Assembly: GCA_030037185.1 (NCBI GenBank)
Contig: JASHRR010001090.1
Location: 1 to 6,176 of the forward strand
DNA length: 6,176 bases
From: Xanthobacteraceae bacterium
GTDB lineage: Bacteria; Pseudomonadota; Alphaproteobacteria; Rhizobiales; Xanthobacteraceae
Direction of reading: 5' to 3'
Shown here: in pieces, positions 1 to 6,107 of the stretch
Position numbering within the stretch: the first letter of the stretch is position 1
How the letters are laid out: each line of letters begins with the position of its first letter
Position numbers and translations under genes: made by a program
The notes under the pieces: generated by a model
Databases searched by the model: none
The model's input: the letters and a program-made list of their open reading frames with translations, nothing else
What the model was told of the DNA's origin: nothing

Positions 1-318
1 GTATGAATCGTGGAACACCGGCTTTCACGGCCCCCCTAAGCAAAACACTTTGACGCTCGATTATGACGTCGCGAACGCCGTTTAGCGCTGAAACTACACA
101 CTTGGCGTCAGCGCATGCGCTCGACATCTCGCCGACGCTCTCAGGGTTGGCCGTAACCTGGTCAACCCGAGGGCTGACAATTTCGCCTTTTTGTCTTGAG
201 GGTCTTCGCGACGGATCGTGGTGCGCACCGCGGCGCCGCGCGCTATGAGCGCCTTCGCAATGCGGTTTCCTAAGTCTCCGGCAGCACCCGCAACTAGAAT
301 GATTGGTCGCTCACCCAT
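1..318 (-). pseudogene. NmrA-like NAD(P)-binding reductase, frameshifted, N-terminal part only
   Basis: The protein starts at 318 and runs leftwards off the window. AGGAGG (complement of 325-330) lies 6 bases before the ATG, which supports this start. Residues 6-17 form a beta strand and the dinucleotide-binding loop GAAGDLG, followed by a helix and an arginine-rich stretch (TTIRRE), as in NADP-preferring NmrA/isoflavone-reductase-like proteins. The first frame gives sense only to about residue 51 (KLSALG) and then stops at 94-96. The neighbouring frame continues the family pattern to the window edge: VVSALNGVRDVIIERQSVLL, then AVKAGVPRFI. The switch falls at the CCC run near 166-168, consistent with loss of one base. 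NmrA-family members are NAD(P)H-dependent reductases or redox-sensing regulators; the substrate here cannot be told. The gene is either a pseudogene or carries a sequencing error. The family call is firm, the exact role is not. Confidence 0.8.
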
Positions 319-745
319 AATGAGCCTCCTGCATCATTCATCGAGAATGATCGAGTGACGGCTCGAGCGGCTGCCGACCCACGCGCCGCCGAGGCGAGGT
401 ATTGATAACCTCTCCAGCCTCGGCGGGGACCCGAACTCTTCGCGAAACTTCGCCAAACCCTCGGTGAAATACGTGGTCATCGTGACCCCGGATGAAAAAT
501 TCGTCAACTGGCAGCCAGCAGCAGTGACCATGAAACAAGCGGGCGAGCCGAGCGCGTTGTTCAGGACGAGCGCAAGGGCGTCAGCTGATGTCGGAGGACC
601 GGACCAATGATGGGCAACGCCGCAGCCTCCGATTTGATCTGAAAGTGACCCGAAGCGGTCCTCGGGGCGCGTGCCGAGTTGCAGAGACGACAAGTCACAA
701 TTCGCGAGCCCCGCTCAGCGATAAATCCGCTGCAATGGCCGGCGG
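319..745. other. Stretch with no supportable gene
   Basis: Apart from the ribosome binding site of the NmrA-like gene at 325-330, I recognise nothing here. Two overlapping open frames on opposite strands compete. One is a minus-strand frame at 334-693 (119 codons). The other is a plus-strand stop-to-stop frame at 359-610 (84 codons), which has no ATG until 530 but reads as protein-like in its middle part (KYVVIVTPDEKFVNWQPAA). Both are GC-rich at third positions, so composition does not decide between them. Neither has a clear ribosome binding site or a family I can name. The stretch lies between two broken genes and may be debris of an older one. Confidence 0.4.
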
Positions 746-868
746 GTCCTCGCCCTTGCCCCTCCGGCACAAGATCACAAGATCGTCCGCATAGGTCACG
801 ATGCGAGAGCCGAGGCTGCGCTCCAGCCCGAGCATCTTCCATCCCAGCACAAACCGACGCATGTAGCT
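746..868 (-). pseudogene. Group II intron reverse transcriptase/maturase remnant (YADD region)
   Basis: About 41 codons on the minus strand match the catalytic palm of bacterial group II intron-encoded reverse transcriptases. The conserved lead-in YMRRFVLGWKM is followed by SRIVTYADDLVILCRRGK; the catalytic YADD codons are at 782-793. In intact proteins of about 400-600 residues the preceding segment is a GTPQGGVISPLLAN-type motif. Here the residues before YMRR do not match it, and the match ends again just after GKGED. Both ends therefore look like deletion or rearrangement joints. No domain V hairpin or intron end was recognised nearby, so this is a dead scrap of a retroelement. A retron or other reverse transcriptase is possible in principle, but the flanking residues fit the group II type best. 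Confidence 0.75.
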
Positions 869-951
869 GTCGGCACCCCACGACTGCCTTGTCGGGAGGT
901 CCGAAAAGCGCAAAATTCACGTCAGTTCGGAGACCATCTGGGGAATCCCGG

Positions 952-991
952 TCAATATGTCCAAGAATGGAGGATCAATATGTCCAAGAAT
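952..991 (+). repeat. 17-bp direct repeat duplicating the flavoprotein start site
   Basis: The 17 bases TCAATATGTCCAAGAAT occur at 952-968 and again at 975-991, separated by GGAGGA. Each copy contains an ATG followed by the same codons (Met-Ser-Lys-Asn). The spacer supplies the ribosome binding site for the second copy. The first ATG (957) is out of frame with the second and opens a 13-codon frame that stops at 996-998, inside the true gene. It looks like a slippage duplication. Confidence 0.9.
969..974 (+). promoter_or_regulatory. Ribosome binding site of the flavoprotein gene
   Basis: GGAGGA ends 5 bases before the ATG at 980. It decides between the two duplicated ATGs: the upstream ATG at 957 has only CCCGG in front of it and is out of frame. 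Confidence 0.85.
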
Positions 992-3076
992 AAAGTAGGC
1001 GATTCAGGATCGACACACGACAAGAAGAATCTCAATCGTCGCAATTTTATCAAGCGCAGTGCCGCAATCGGCGTTGGCACAGCAGCGTTTGGCACCGCGT
1101 CGACCGGCCCCACGCAAGCCCAAGCCATGACTTGGGACTACGAAGCGGATATCGTCGTCCTCGGGGCAGGAGCCACGGGGCTTCCCGCCGCCATCCGCGC
1201 CCGCGACCTCGGCGCGTCGGTGATCGTCGTTGAACAGAACTTCGACATCGGCGGCACAATGATCCACAGCAATGGGAACGTCTCCCTGGGCGGCGGTGAC
1301 GCAATTCAGTTGCGCGATCTCGCAGGAAAAAACGACCCGGAAGGATTAATCACAATCGCCCCGGTGGAACAGCCGGAGGCAATGCGGGACGATCCCGATC
1401 TTCTATTTCGCGACCAGACCGACTGGACTGTGGTGAACACCGGTGCCAGAGCCATGTACCGGTACAACAACCGGGAAGTCCTGCGTGCCTGGGCCGACAA
1501 CGTTGCCCCGGTTAGACAGTTCCTCCTGGACAACTACGTCAAATTCACGCGAATTTCCGGCACACACAATGAAGGAGGCCTGTCCCGCGCGAGAAGGGCG
1601 ACCGCGATGTTCAAACTGGGGGCTGTCACCGACGTGAAAGCGGGAACAGTAACCCAGGAAGATGCGGGACGGGACATCGACGGAAAGGTCCTCGGGCACG
1701 CAAGTCGCCTCTCACCGATTGTAATGGACGACCAGAGAGTCCGTGGCGGGCGAGGCGTCCTGGGGAGGGGCGCGGCGCTCGCCAGACCATTGGAGTTGAG
1801 CGCCAAGGAGAAGGGCGTCCAGTTCATGCTCAACCGCCACATGGACGAGATCATCCGTGAGAGCCAGCTCTCGGGCAGGGTCCTCGGTATCCGGGCGAGC
1901 TACACGCCGAGGCGCGACCCGAAAACTGGCGAGCAATTCGTCAGCTATGGCGAATTCACCGGCGGCGTATGGGCCAACGGCCTGATCAAGGACGAACGGC
2001 CCACCGTCACGATCAGGGCGCGCAAGGCGGTCATCATCGGCACCGGCGGACACAATGGCAACCCGCAGTTCCGCGCCATGTTCCACCCGGGGGGCCTGGA
2101 GCCGTCTCTGACAGCGAAGGCTTGGGCTTGGCTGGGCGGGCCGGGCCGCGCCGCCGACGCCAGCGGCATCATTGCCGGGATGAATGTCGGGGCGGGCCTC
2201 GACGGGATGGAGCAAGGCTACCACAACCCCTCCTCCCGTCGCATAACAACGGTGCTTGGCGCCATGGATGTAGCCGATCTCGAGCTTCCAGGGGCCGCTC
2301 ACTTCCCCTACCGTCGCGCGGGTGGAGTCAACGTCGGCGCCGCCGGCTTCCAGCACCTGATCGCCGTCAACCAGGTGGGAAAGCGATTCTTCAACGAGAT
2401 GAGGGTTACGCAACAGCTTGGGTCGAGCGAGTATCCACAAAATGGCGCCATCAAGAAATGGAATGAGTACGTTCAGGGAGATTGGCGCAACTGCAAGCCC
2501 GACGCGGTCAAGGCGGTCTATAACGACAACTGTGCCATTGACGCTGCCTTGGCCATCAACGAAGGCTCCCAGCCACCGCATTTTCTCCCCGGTCCGATCT
2601 GGGCAATCTTCGATCAGGCGGCGGTTGACCGCGCGCAATGGAATGTCAAACCGCCCTACACAGGAGACAATGGTCTGTTCTTCAAGGCCGACACGATCGA
2701 GGAATTGGCCGCGGCCATCCGGGCGGGCAACGAACACCAACAAGTCGCCCTGACCTACCTGAAGGAGACGGTGGCCAGGTGGAACTCCTTCGTCGCGAAG
2801 GGGGCCGACCCCGACTTCGAGCGTGGGCCGGACGCCCCCATGCACGCCATCGCAACACCTCCATTTTATGCCGCTCGGATCATTATCGAATGGCACGATT
2901 CATGCGGGGGATTGAGGATCAACGGCAAGGCCCAGGTCCTCGACATGAAAGGCCAGGTCATCCCGGGTCTCTACGCCGGTGGCGAAGCCACTGGGGCTCA
3001 CTTGATGCATGGCCTCGGCAAATGCTGCACTCACGGCTACATGGCCGCCTCCAACGCCGTGGACGAGCGCGCCTGA
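980..3076 (+). CDS. Tat-exported FAD-dependent oxidoreductase (fumarate reductase/ketosteroid dehydrogenase-like flavoprotein)
   Basis: This 698-residue protein is the only intact full-length gene here. Residues 1-49 are a twin-arginine signal: NRRNFIKRS at 19-27, a hydrophobic stretch, and a likely cleavage after AQA (47-49), so it should act folded in the periplasm. The Rossmann FAD motif GAGATG lies at 62-67, with an acidic residue at 85 (VVEQ) that would bind the adenosine ribose. The C-terminus has the FAD_binding_2 pattern: HDSCGGLRING from 639, IPGLYAGGEATG near 661-672, then GKCCTHGYMAASNA. The family oxidises or reduces C-C bonds next to carbonyls (fumarate, urocanate, 3-ketosteroids); the substrate cannot be inferred. 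It is longer than typical ketosteroid dehydrogenases, with an extended middle. A cytochrome c start lies 100 bp downstream on the same strand, suggesting haem c as its electron partner. The start at 980 follows GGAGGA. Confidence 0.9.
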   Translation: MSKNKVGDSGSTHDKKNLNRRNFIKRSAAIGVGTAAFGTASTGPTQAQAMTWDYEADIVVLGAGATGLPAAIRARDLGASVIVVEQNFDIGGTMIHSNGNVSLGGGDAIQLRDLAGKNDPEGLITIAPVEQPEAMRDDPDLLFRDQTDWTVVNTGARAMYRYNNREVLRAWADNVAPVRQFLLDNYVKFTRISGTHNEGGLSRARRATAMFKLGAVTDVKAGTVTQEDAGRDIDGKVLGHASRLSPIVMDDQRVRGGRGVLGRGAALARPLELSAKEKGVQFMLNRHMDEIIRESQLSGRVLGIRASYTPRRDPKTGEQFVSYGEFTGGVWANGLIKDERPTVTIRARKAVIIGTGGHNGNPQFRAMFHPGGLEPSLTAKAWAWLGGPGRAADASGIIAGMNVGAGLDGMEQGYHNPSSRRITTVLGAMDVADLELPGAAHFPYRRAGGVNVGAAGFQHLIAVNQVGKRFFNEMRVTQQLGSSEYPQNGAIKKWNEYVQGDWRNCKPDAVKAVYNDNCAIDAALAINEGSQPPHFLPGPIWAIFDQAAVDRAQWNVKPPYTGDNGLFFKADTIEELAAAIRAGNEHQQVALTYLKETVARWNSFVAKGADPDFERGPDAPMHAIATPPFYAARIIIEWHDSCGGLRINGKAQVLDMKGQVIPGLYAGGEATGAHLMHGLGKCCTHGYMAASNAVDERA

Positions 3077-3176
3077 AAGTCGTCTGTCTTGATGAGCCTG
3101 GTATGGTCAGGCACGTAACGCGCAAAGTCCGGTGGGGGCCCGTCGCCCCATCGGACAGTCTCGCAGTGGCAGACCC

Positions 3177-3367
3177 ATGACGGCCGGAAAAACGACTGCA
3201 GGTTTTTGGACTGTTTGGACTGCTTGCAACGGCTATCAGCCTCGGTTTACGGGGGCCGATGTGGCCGCGCGGGAGGTTACTCCCAAGGTCATGACCGCGG
3301 GGGAGGCGGTTTGCACCGAAAACTGCGCCCACTGCCACAGAGCGACAGGCCAGGGTGAGGGAAGGCG
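3177..3367 (+). pseudogene. c-type cytochrome, truncated after the haem motif
   Basis: Downstream of the flavoprotein, plus-strand codons read VTPKVMTAGEAVCTENCAHC and continue HRATGQGEGR. This includes the haem-attachment motif CAHCH (CxxCH) at 3324-3338 in a class I cytochrome c context. The proposed start ATG (3177) reads MTAGK. The expected hydrophobic export segment (QVFGLFGLLATAISLGLRG) sits in the +1 frame between two homopolymers, AAAAA near 3190 and GGGGG near 3251. One extra A and one missing G would restore a single reading frame. Homology ends at about 3363-3367, where IS66 sequence begins on the opposite strand, so the distal part with the axial methionine is gone. An intact protein of this kind is usually about 100-150 residues and periplasmic. 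Its position after a Tat flavoprotein suggests it was the electron partner. It is non-functional as it stands. The haem motif is certain; the start is less so because no good ribosome binding site is seen. Confidence 0.75.
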
Positions 3368-3526
3368 CGGCGCCGGCGCTTGCGTGATGGCCTCGCAGGC
3401 CCGGCAGGAGAACTTCTCGCGCACATGCGCGATCACCTTCCACTGGCGCGGGATCAGCTCTAGCGTCTCGGTCACATCCTCGCCGATCTTGCGCAGCCTC
3501 TCGTCGCCACAGCATGGGCAGACCGC
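3368..3526 (-). mobile_element. IS66-family transposase (TnpC) fragment, zinc-binding region
   Basis: Read on the minus strand, about 53 codons match the N-terminal zinc-finger region of IS66 transposases: VCPCCGDERLRKIGED, then VTETLELIPRQWKVIAHV, then REKFSCRACEAITQAPAP. The CPCC and CRAC pairs are the expected zinc ligands. An intact TnpC is about 500 residues, with an N-terminal leucine-rich part before this region and the DDE catalytic domain after it; both are missing. No IS66 terminal repeats, TnpA or TnpB are visible, and no target duplication can be seen. The left joint (3363-3370) is fused directly to the cytochrome c gene. The fragment is therefore a recombination or deletion scar, not a recent insertion. 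Confidence 0.85.
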
Positions 3527-3776
3527 AGGCGCGGGATATGCGACATCGCACGCCGCACTTTTTGCATACCAATTTTGTTTCGGGTGCTGCCTTCCGATGG
3601 CAGTAATTGGCCCGAAGCCGGAGTGGCGACCCTTCGTCTTGGCACATCCGCAGTTGACGTAACTTCGGACGTGCCAGTCACGGAGTCTGATTGGTCGCCC
3701 ATGACCCGCCGCAGACCTGCGGCTGGTCCGCGCTCAACAGCCCATGTTTTCCTCCAGCGCCTTCATCGAACCAATG
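3527..3776. other. Unassigned spacer between IS66 fragment and serine hydrolase
   Basis: No gene is supported in these 250 bases. Several frames stay open because of high GC. The minus-strand frame encoding LVCKKCGVRC (around 3540-3570) has a zinc-ribbon-like pair of cysteines but runs straight across the IS66 fragment in the wrong frame, so it is not a credible gene. The stretch contains one copy of an 18-bp repeat (3662-3679). Confidence 0.4.
3662..3679. repeat. Dispersed 18-bp repeat, copy 1
   Basis: ACTTCGGACGTGCCAGTC matches 5713-5730 at 16 of 18 positions, with the first 14 bases identical and in the same orientation. Both copies lie in non-coding sequence flanking the broken serine hydrolase. 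Its nature is unknown. Confidence 0.5.
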
Positions 3777-5370
3777 TCATCGCTGAGTCGTGATGCGGGG
3801 CGCCCAGATATCGCATCCGTTTTCGTGCAGAACCACCGCGACGACCTTTCCGTCCCCGTCGCGTTCGAAGTCGAGTTGCGCGTCATCAACCTTGAGAAAG
3901 AACTTGTCCTTGCCGCTTGCGAAAATGGGGAAGGAGGGCTGCCCGGTGATCTGGCTTTCGAGATGATCGCCATTGAGCGCGAAATCGACGACGGCACCGG
4001 GATTAAGCTGGTATTTGCCGACGTAATCGCCGAGCGTGGCAGCGTCGAGCGAGACTTCCAGAAGTTCAGGTGGAAGCTCGGACGAGCTCAATTTCGGCGC
4101 GGTCCGGTCGCCGTACTGGTGCAGCACGAGTCCGCTCACCAAGCCTTCGGGATCGCGCATAAAGCTTATGCTGATTCCGACAACCTTAGCGAAAAACTCG
4201 TTGGGCGCGGACGGGAAAATGGGGATCATACTTTGGCCGGTCACCCGGGCGAAAAGCCCGTCATTCATGCGGAACACCAGCAGGAATTTGTCGTCGAGCT
4301 TGTAGGTTCCTACATAGTCGTCGAGCGACGTATCAGGCAGGACTATCGCCTTATTGGGCGCCAGCGGCGCGTCCGCATCGAGCGTGGCGACCCCTAGATC
4401 GTCGACGAACGCGGTTGTGTTACTGAGGATGACGACGCCCCGCCGCCCATCAACCGTAAAACCGAGAAAGCTCCTGTAGCCACCAGTCCCGCCGCCGTGC
4501 CAGACGATACCCTTATCGGTCGTCATCCAGGCGAGCCCGATGCGCATGCTGTTGGCCGTGTCGCGGCGCGGCCGTTGCGCGAGTTTTATGGCTGCGGGTA
4601 GCGACGCCGAATCGACACCCATGTTGGCCTTGAGATAGCGCAGCATGTCCTTGGCCGTGGAGCGGACGGCGCCGGCGCCCGCCAGCGCATCGAAGTCCCA
4701 GTTCCGTGCCGTATTGCCCGTGTGGTCGTGACCGGGAGCGAGATGGGCGCGCATGCCGTCCGTGAACTCCGTGCCGCTCATCGTCATGCCGAGCGGCTTG
4801 AGAATTTGTTCGTTGGTCAGCGCCATAGGTTGTGTGATCCAATTGCGCCAATGCATAGCCCAGGAGCCCGAAGCCCAGATTGGAGTATTCAAAGGCAGCG
4901 CCCGGATCACGCGGCAGTTCGTATCCTGCGAGGAAAGCTTTCAGCTTTACCGCGTCCTAGTCGGCGTAGGGATTGGACGGGTCGTTCCCAGGGAGGTTGG
5001 ACGGCAGCCGCGGCAGACCGGAGTGCTGCGTCGCGATTGCGCCGAGCGTAATCTGCTTGCGGCCCCGTGACGGTATTTTGAAGTCCGGCAGAAGCTGCGC
5101 CAACGGCGTGTCGAGGGTTACGCGCCCCGAGAGCGCGGCCTGGGCCAAGAGCGTAGCGGTGAAAGTCTTCGTGACCGAACCGATTTTATAAACAGTGTCG
5201 CCATCGGGCGCTTTGCCGTCGTCGAGCTTGCCAAACGCCATAACCTCGCTCCTGTCGCCTTCCACCACGCCAAAGACCAGCGTCTGATAGGTTTTAGCAG
5301 CAATACGTTCCCGCGCAGCGCTTTCCACGCGCTCGGGCAACAATTGTGTGTTCGCGAACATAGTCGTCAA
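3777..5370 (-). pseudogene. Beta-lactamase-like serine hydrolase with two DUF3471 repeats, disrupted
   Basis: Translated from the right, this is a class C beta-lactamase/penicillin-binding-protein-like hydrolase of about 530 codons. The nucleophile motif SVTK (5167-5178) is residues 65-68. YSN (4879-4887) is the second catalytic motif, and HGGGTGG (HGG at 4491-4499) replaces the KTG triad. Two tandem C-terminal DUF3471-type repeats follow, at about 4092-4322 and 3792-4034. They share DYVGxYxL, TGQ, FP near the middle, FFxKV and VLHxxG. Two lesions break it: an in-frame TAG at 4957-4959, where the family would have another residue in NPYAD-x-DAVKL, and a frameshift near 4821-4830 between ALAQLDHTTYGA and LTNEQILKPLGM. 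The start is either TTG (5370) or ATG (5361), with AGGAGG 4 or 13 bases before. No signal peptide is visible. Members are esterases or peptidases more often than true beta-lactamases, and no resistance role is claimed. Confidence 0.85.
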
Positions 5371-5581
5371 GGAGCCTCCTGCAAGAGATCACGCGGCGAT
5401 GCAGCGATCGGCAGGGAAAGCACGGTCACCTCGCATTTACTTCGGGCAAGAGAGGAAGACCCAACACGGATGAGCCGGGAACGCGGCTCTCGCCGCGCAA
5501 CTTAATCTCTCAGCGTATCATCTTTGGGATGTCTGAAAATGGCCCACCTGTGACGACTTGCGCGTTGCACAAAGCGGGTCG
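5371..5581. other. Non-coding leader region upstream of the serine hydrolase
   Basis: No gene is supported. AGGAGG of the serine hydrolase is the complement of 5375-5380, within a 12-base stretch (5372-5383) identical to the leader of the NmrA-like gene at 322-333. A GC-rich hairpin lies at 5482-5497: CGCGGC, loop TCTC, GCCGCG. It has no T-run on either side, so it is not a clear terminator. A short plus-strand frame beginning ATGTCTGAAAATGGCCCACC near 5530 runs into the inverted-repeat element and is not convincing as a gene. Confidence 0.4.
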
Positions 5582-5706
5582 GCTAGTACTACAGAGTCAT
5601 AAGAATTGTATCTAATTGAAATTACATGATTTTTCAAAAATGATCATTTTTGAAAAACCCAATAATTTCAACAACCACATCGAACCACTGACACAGTAGT
5701 ACTAGC
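5582..5706. mobile_element. 125-bp MITE-like element with terminal inverted repeats
   Basis: GCTAGTACTAC at 5582-5592 is the exact reverse complement of 5696-5706. Allowing two mismatches, the inverted repeat extends to 18 bp (5582-5599 with 5689-5706, 16 of 18 pairs). The enclosed DNA is strongly AT-rich compared with its surroundings and encodes nothing. Both ends carry CTAG around a TA. That fits IS630/Tc1-mariner elements, which insert at TA (often within CTAG) and duplicate it. Size, structure and composition are those of a miniature element mobilised in trans. No parent transposase is in the window. A symmetric regulatory structure is an alternative. Confidence 0.6.
5630..5657. repeat. 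Perfect 28-bp palindrome inside the MITE-like element
   Basis: The arm TTTTTCAAAAATGA (5630-5643) is followed immediately by its exact reverse complement (5644-5657) with no loop. Each arm also contains a shorter TTTTTCAAAAA-type inverted repeat. It lies near the centre of the 125-bp element. It could form a cruciform or hairpin, or bind a dimeric protein. As a terminator it would be unusual, because the stem is AT-only apart from four G:C pairs. Confidence 0.9.
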
Positions 5707-5890
5707 TCGGGTACTTCGGACGTGCCGCTCGTGTTATCAGCACAGCCGTTCGTGAACAGAGATGGGGCGCAGCATCAATGCTGTCGGCACCGTCGGCCTT
5801 GACAGTAGTTTTATTATTAGCTAAATATAAAACATTGGCCTCGTTTTCAAGGCACTTTCCGATCCGACGCGACGGCGAATCCTACAGCTC
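5707..5890. other. Non-coding stretch right of the inverted-repeat element
   Basis: No gene is seen. The stretch holds the second copy of the 18-bp repeat (5713-5730). It also holds an AT-rich patch at 5804-5833 preceded by TTGACA (5799-5804), which lacks a good -10 at proper spacing and has no plus-strand gene after it. Positions 5821-5890 lie just downstream of the broken membrane-protein gene on the minus strand. Confidence 0.4.
5713..5730. repeat. Dispersed 18-bp repeat, copy 2
   Basis: ACTTCGGACGTGCCGCTC matches 3662-3679 in the same orientation, 16 of 18 positions, and sits 7 bases outside the MITE-like element. Confidence 0.5.
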
Positions 5891-6107
5891 TTAAGGGAAC
5901 GGCACGTCTGCGCTTTCTCGAGGGCTCCAATACAAGACGCCAACAAGAAACGCACTAGCAGCAGGAAAGACGAGCAACAAAGAATGGTAGAGCTGCTCGA
6001 TGCTGGGCGGCTACTTTCCAGTCGTCCGGCATAATGATCCGCCACACCGCCCCTGTTAGCATCAGGGCGATCAGCGTCATACATATCAGAACCGTGCGTC
6101 GGATCAC
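5891..6107 (-). pseudogene. Small inner-membrane protein, frameshifted and short (possibly DUF1648-like)
   Basis: A GTG start at 6107 is preceded by AGGAGG with 5 bases between, and overlaps the upstream stop as GTGA, implying translational coupling. The protein opens IRRTVLICMTLIALMLTGAV, an evident membrane segment, then WRIIMPDDWKVAAQ, and stops early in this frame (LSCC then TAG). The +1 frame supplies a second hydrophobic segment, SLLLVFPAASAFLVGVLYW, ending PRESADVPFP at a TAA (5891-5893). The switch lies near 5981-5987, consistent with one extra base beside the AA pair at 5983-5984. The two-helix pattern with a WxIxxxPDDW-type linker resembles the N-terminal part of small DUF1648-type membrane proteins as I recall them. 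This family call is weak, since the DUF1648 signature itself is not visible. Those proteins are usually longer, so the 3' end may be lost too. No function is inferred. Confidence 0.5.

Noticed and set aside
588..993. Plus-strand open frames over the reverse transcriptase remnant
   Set aside because: Antisense to the YADD segment; arginine/proline-rich composition typical of GC-rich shadows.
1712..2896. 394-codon minus-strand open frame
   Set aside because: Lies entirely antisense to the intact flavoprotein gene; it stays open because of high GC, and no family pattern is seen.
3096..3151. Short hairpins between flavoprotein and cytochrome (GCCTG/CAGGC, GGTGGGG/CCCCATC)
   Set aside because: Stems of 5-7 pairs without a T-run; not convincing as terminators.
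2958..3647. 229-codon minus-strand open frame
   Set aside because: Crosses the flavoprotein end, the cytochrome and the IS66 fragment in a frame that matches none of them.
3744..4397. 217-codon plus-strand open frame
   Set aside because: Antisense to the serine hydrolase C-terminal repeats, which carry clear conserved motifs on the minus strand.
322..5383. Identical 12-base leaders (GAGCCTCCTGCA, plus-strand reading) before the NmrA-like and serine hydrolase genes
   Set aside because: Half of the match is the Shine-Dalgarno consensus, so coincidence is likely; kept only as a note.
5799..5831. TTGACA followed by TATAAA as a promoter
   Set aside because: The spacing is 21 bp, the 17-bp alternative is poor, and no plus-strand gene follows.
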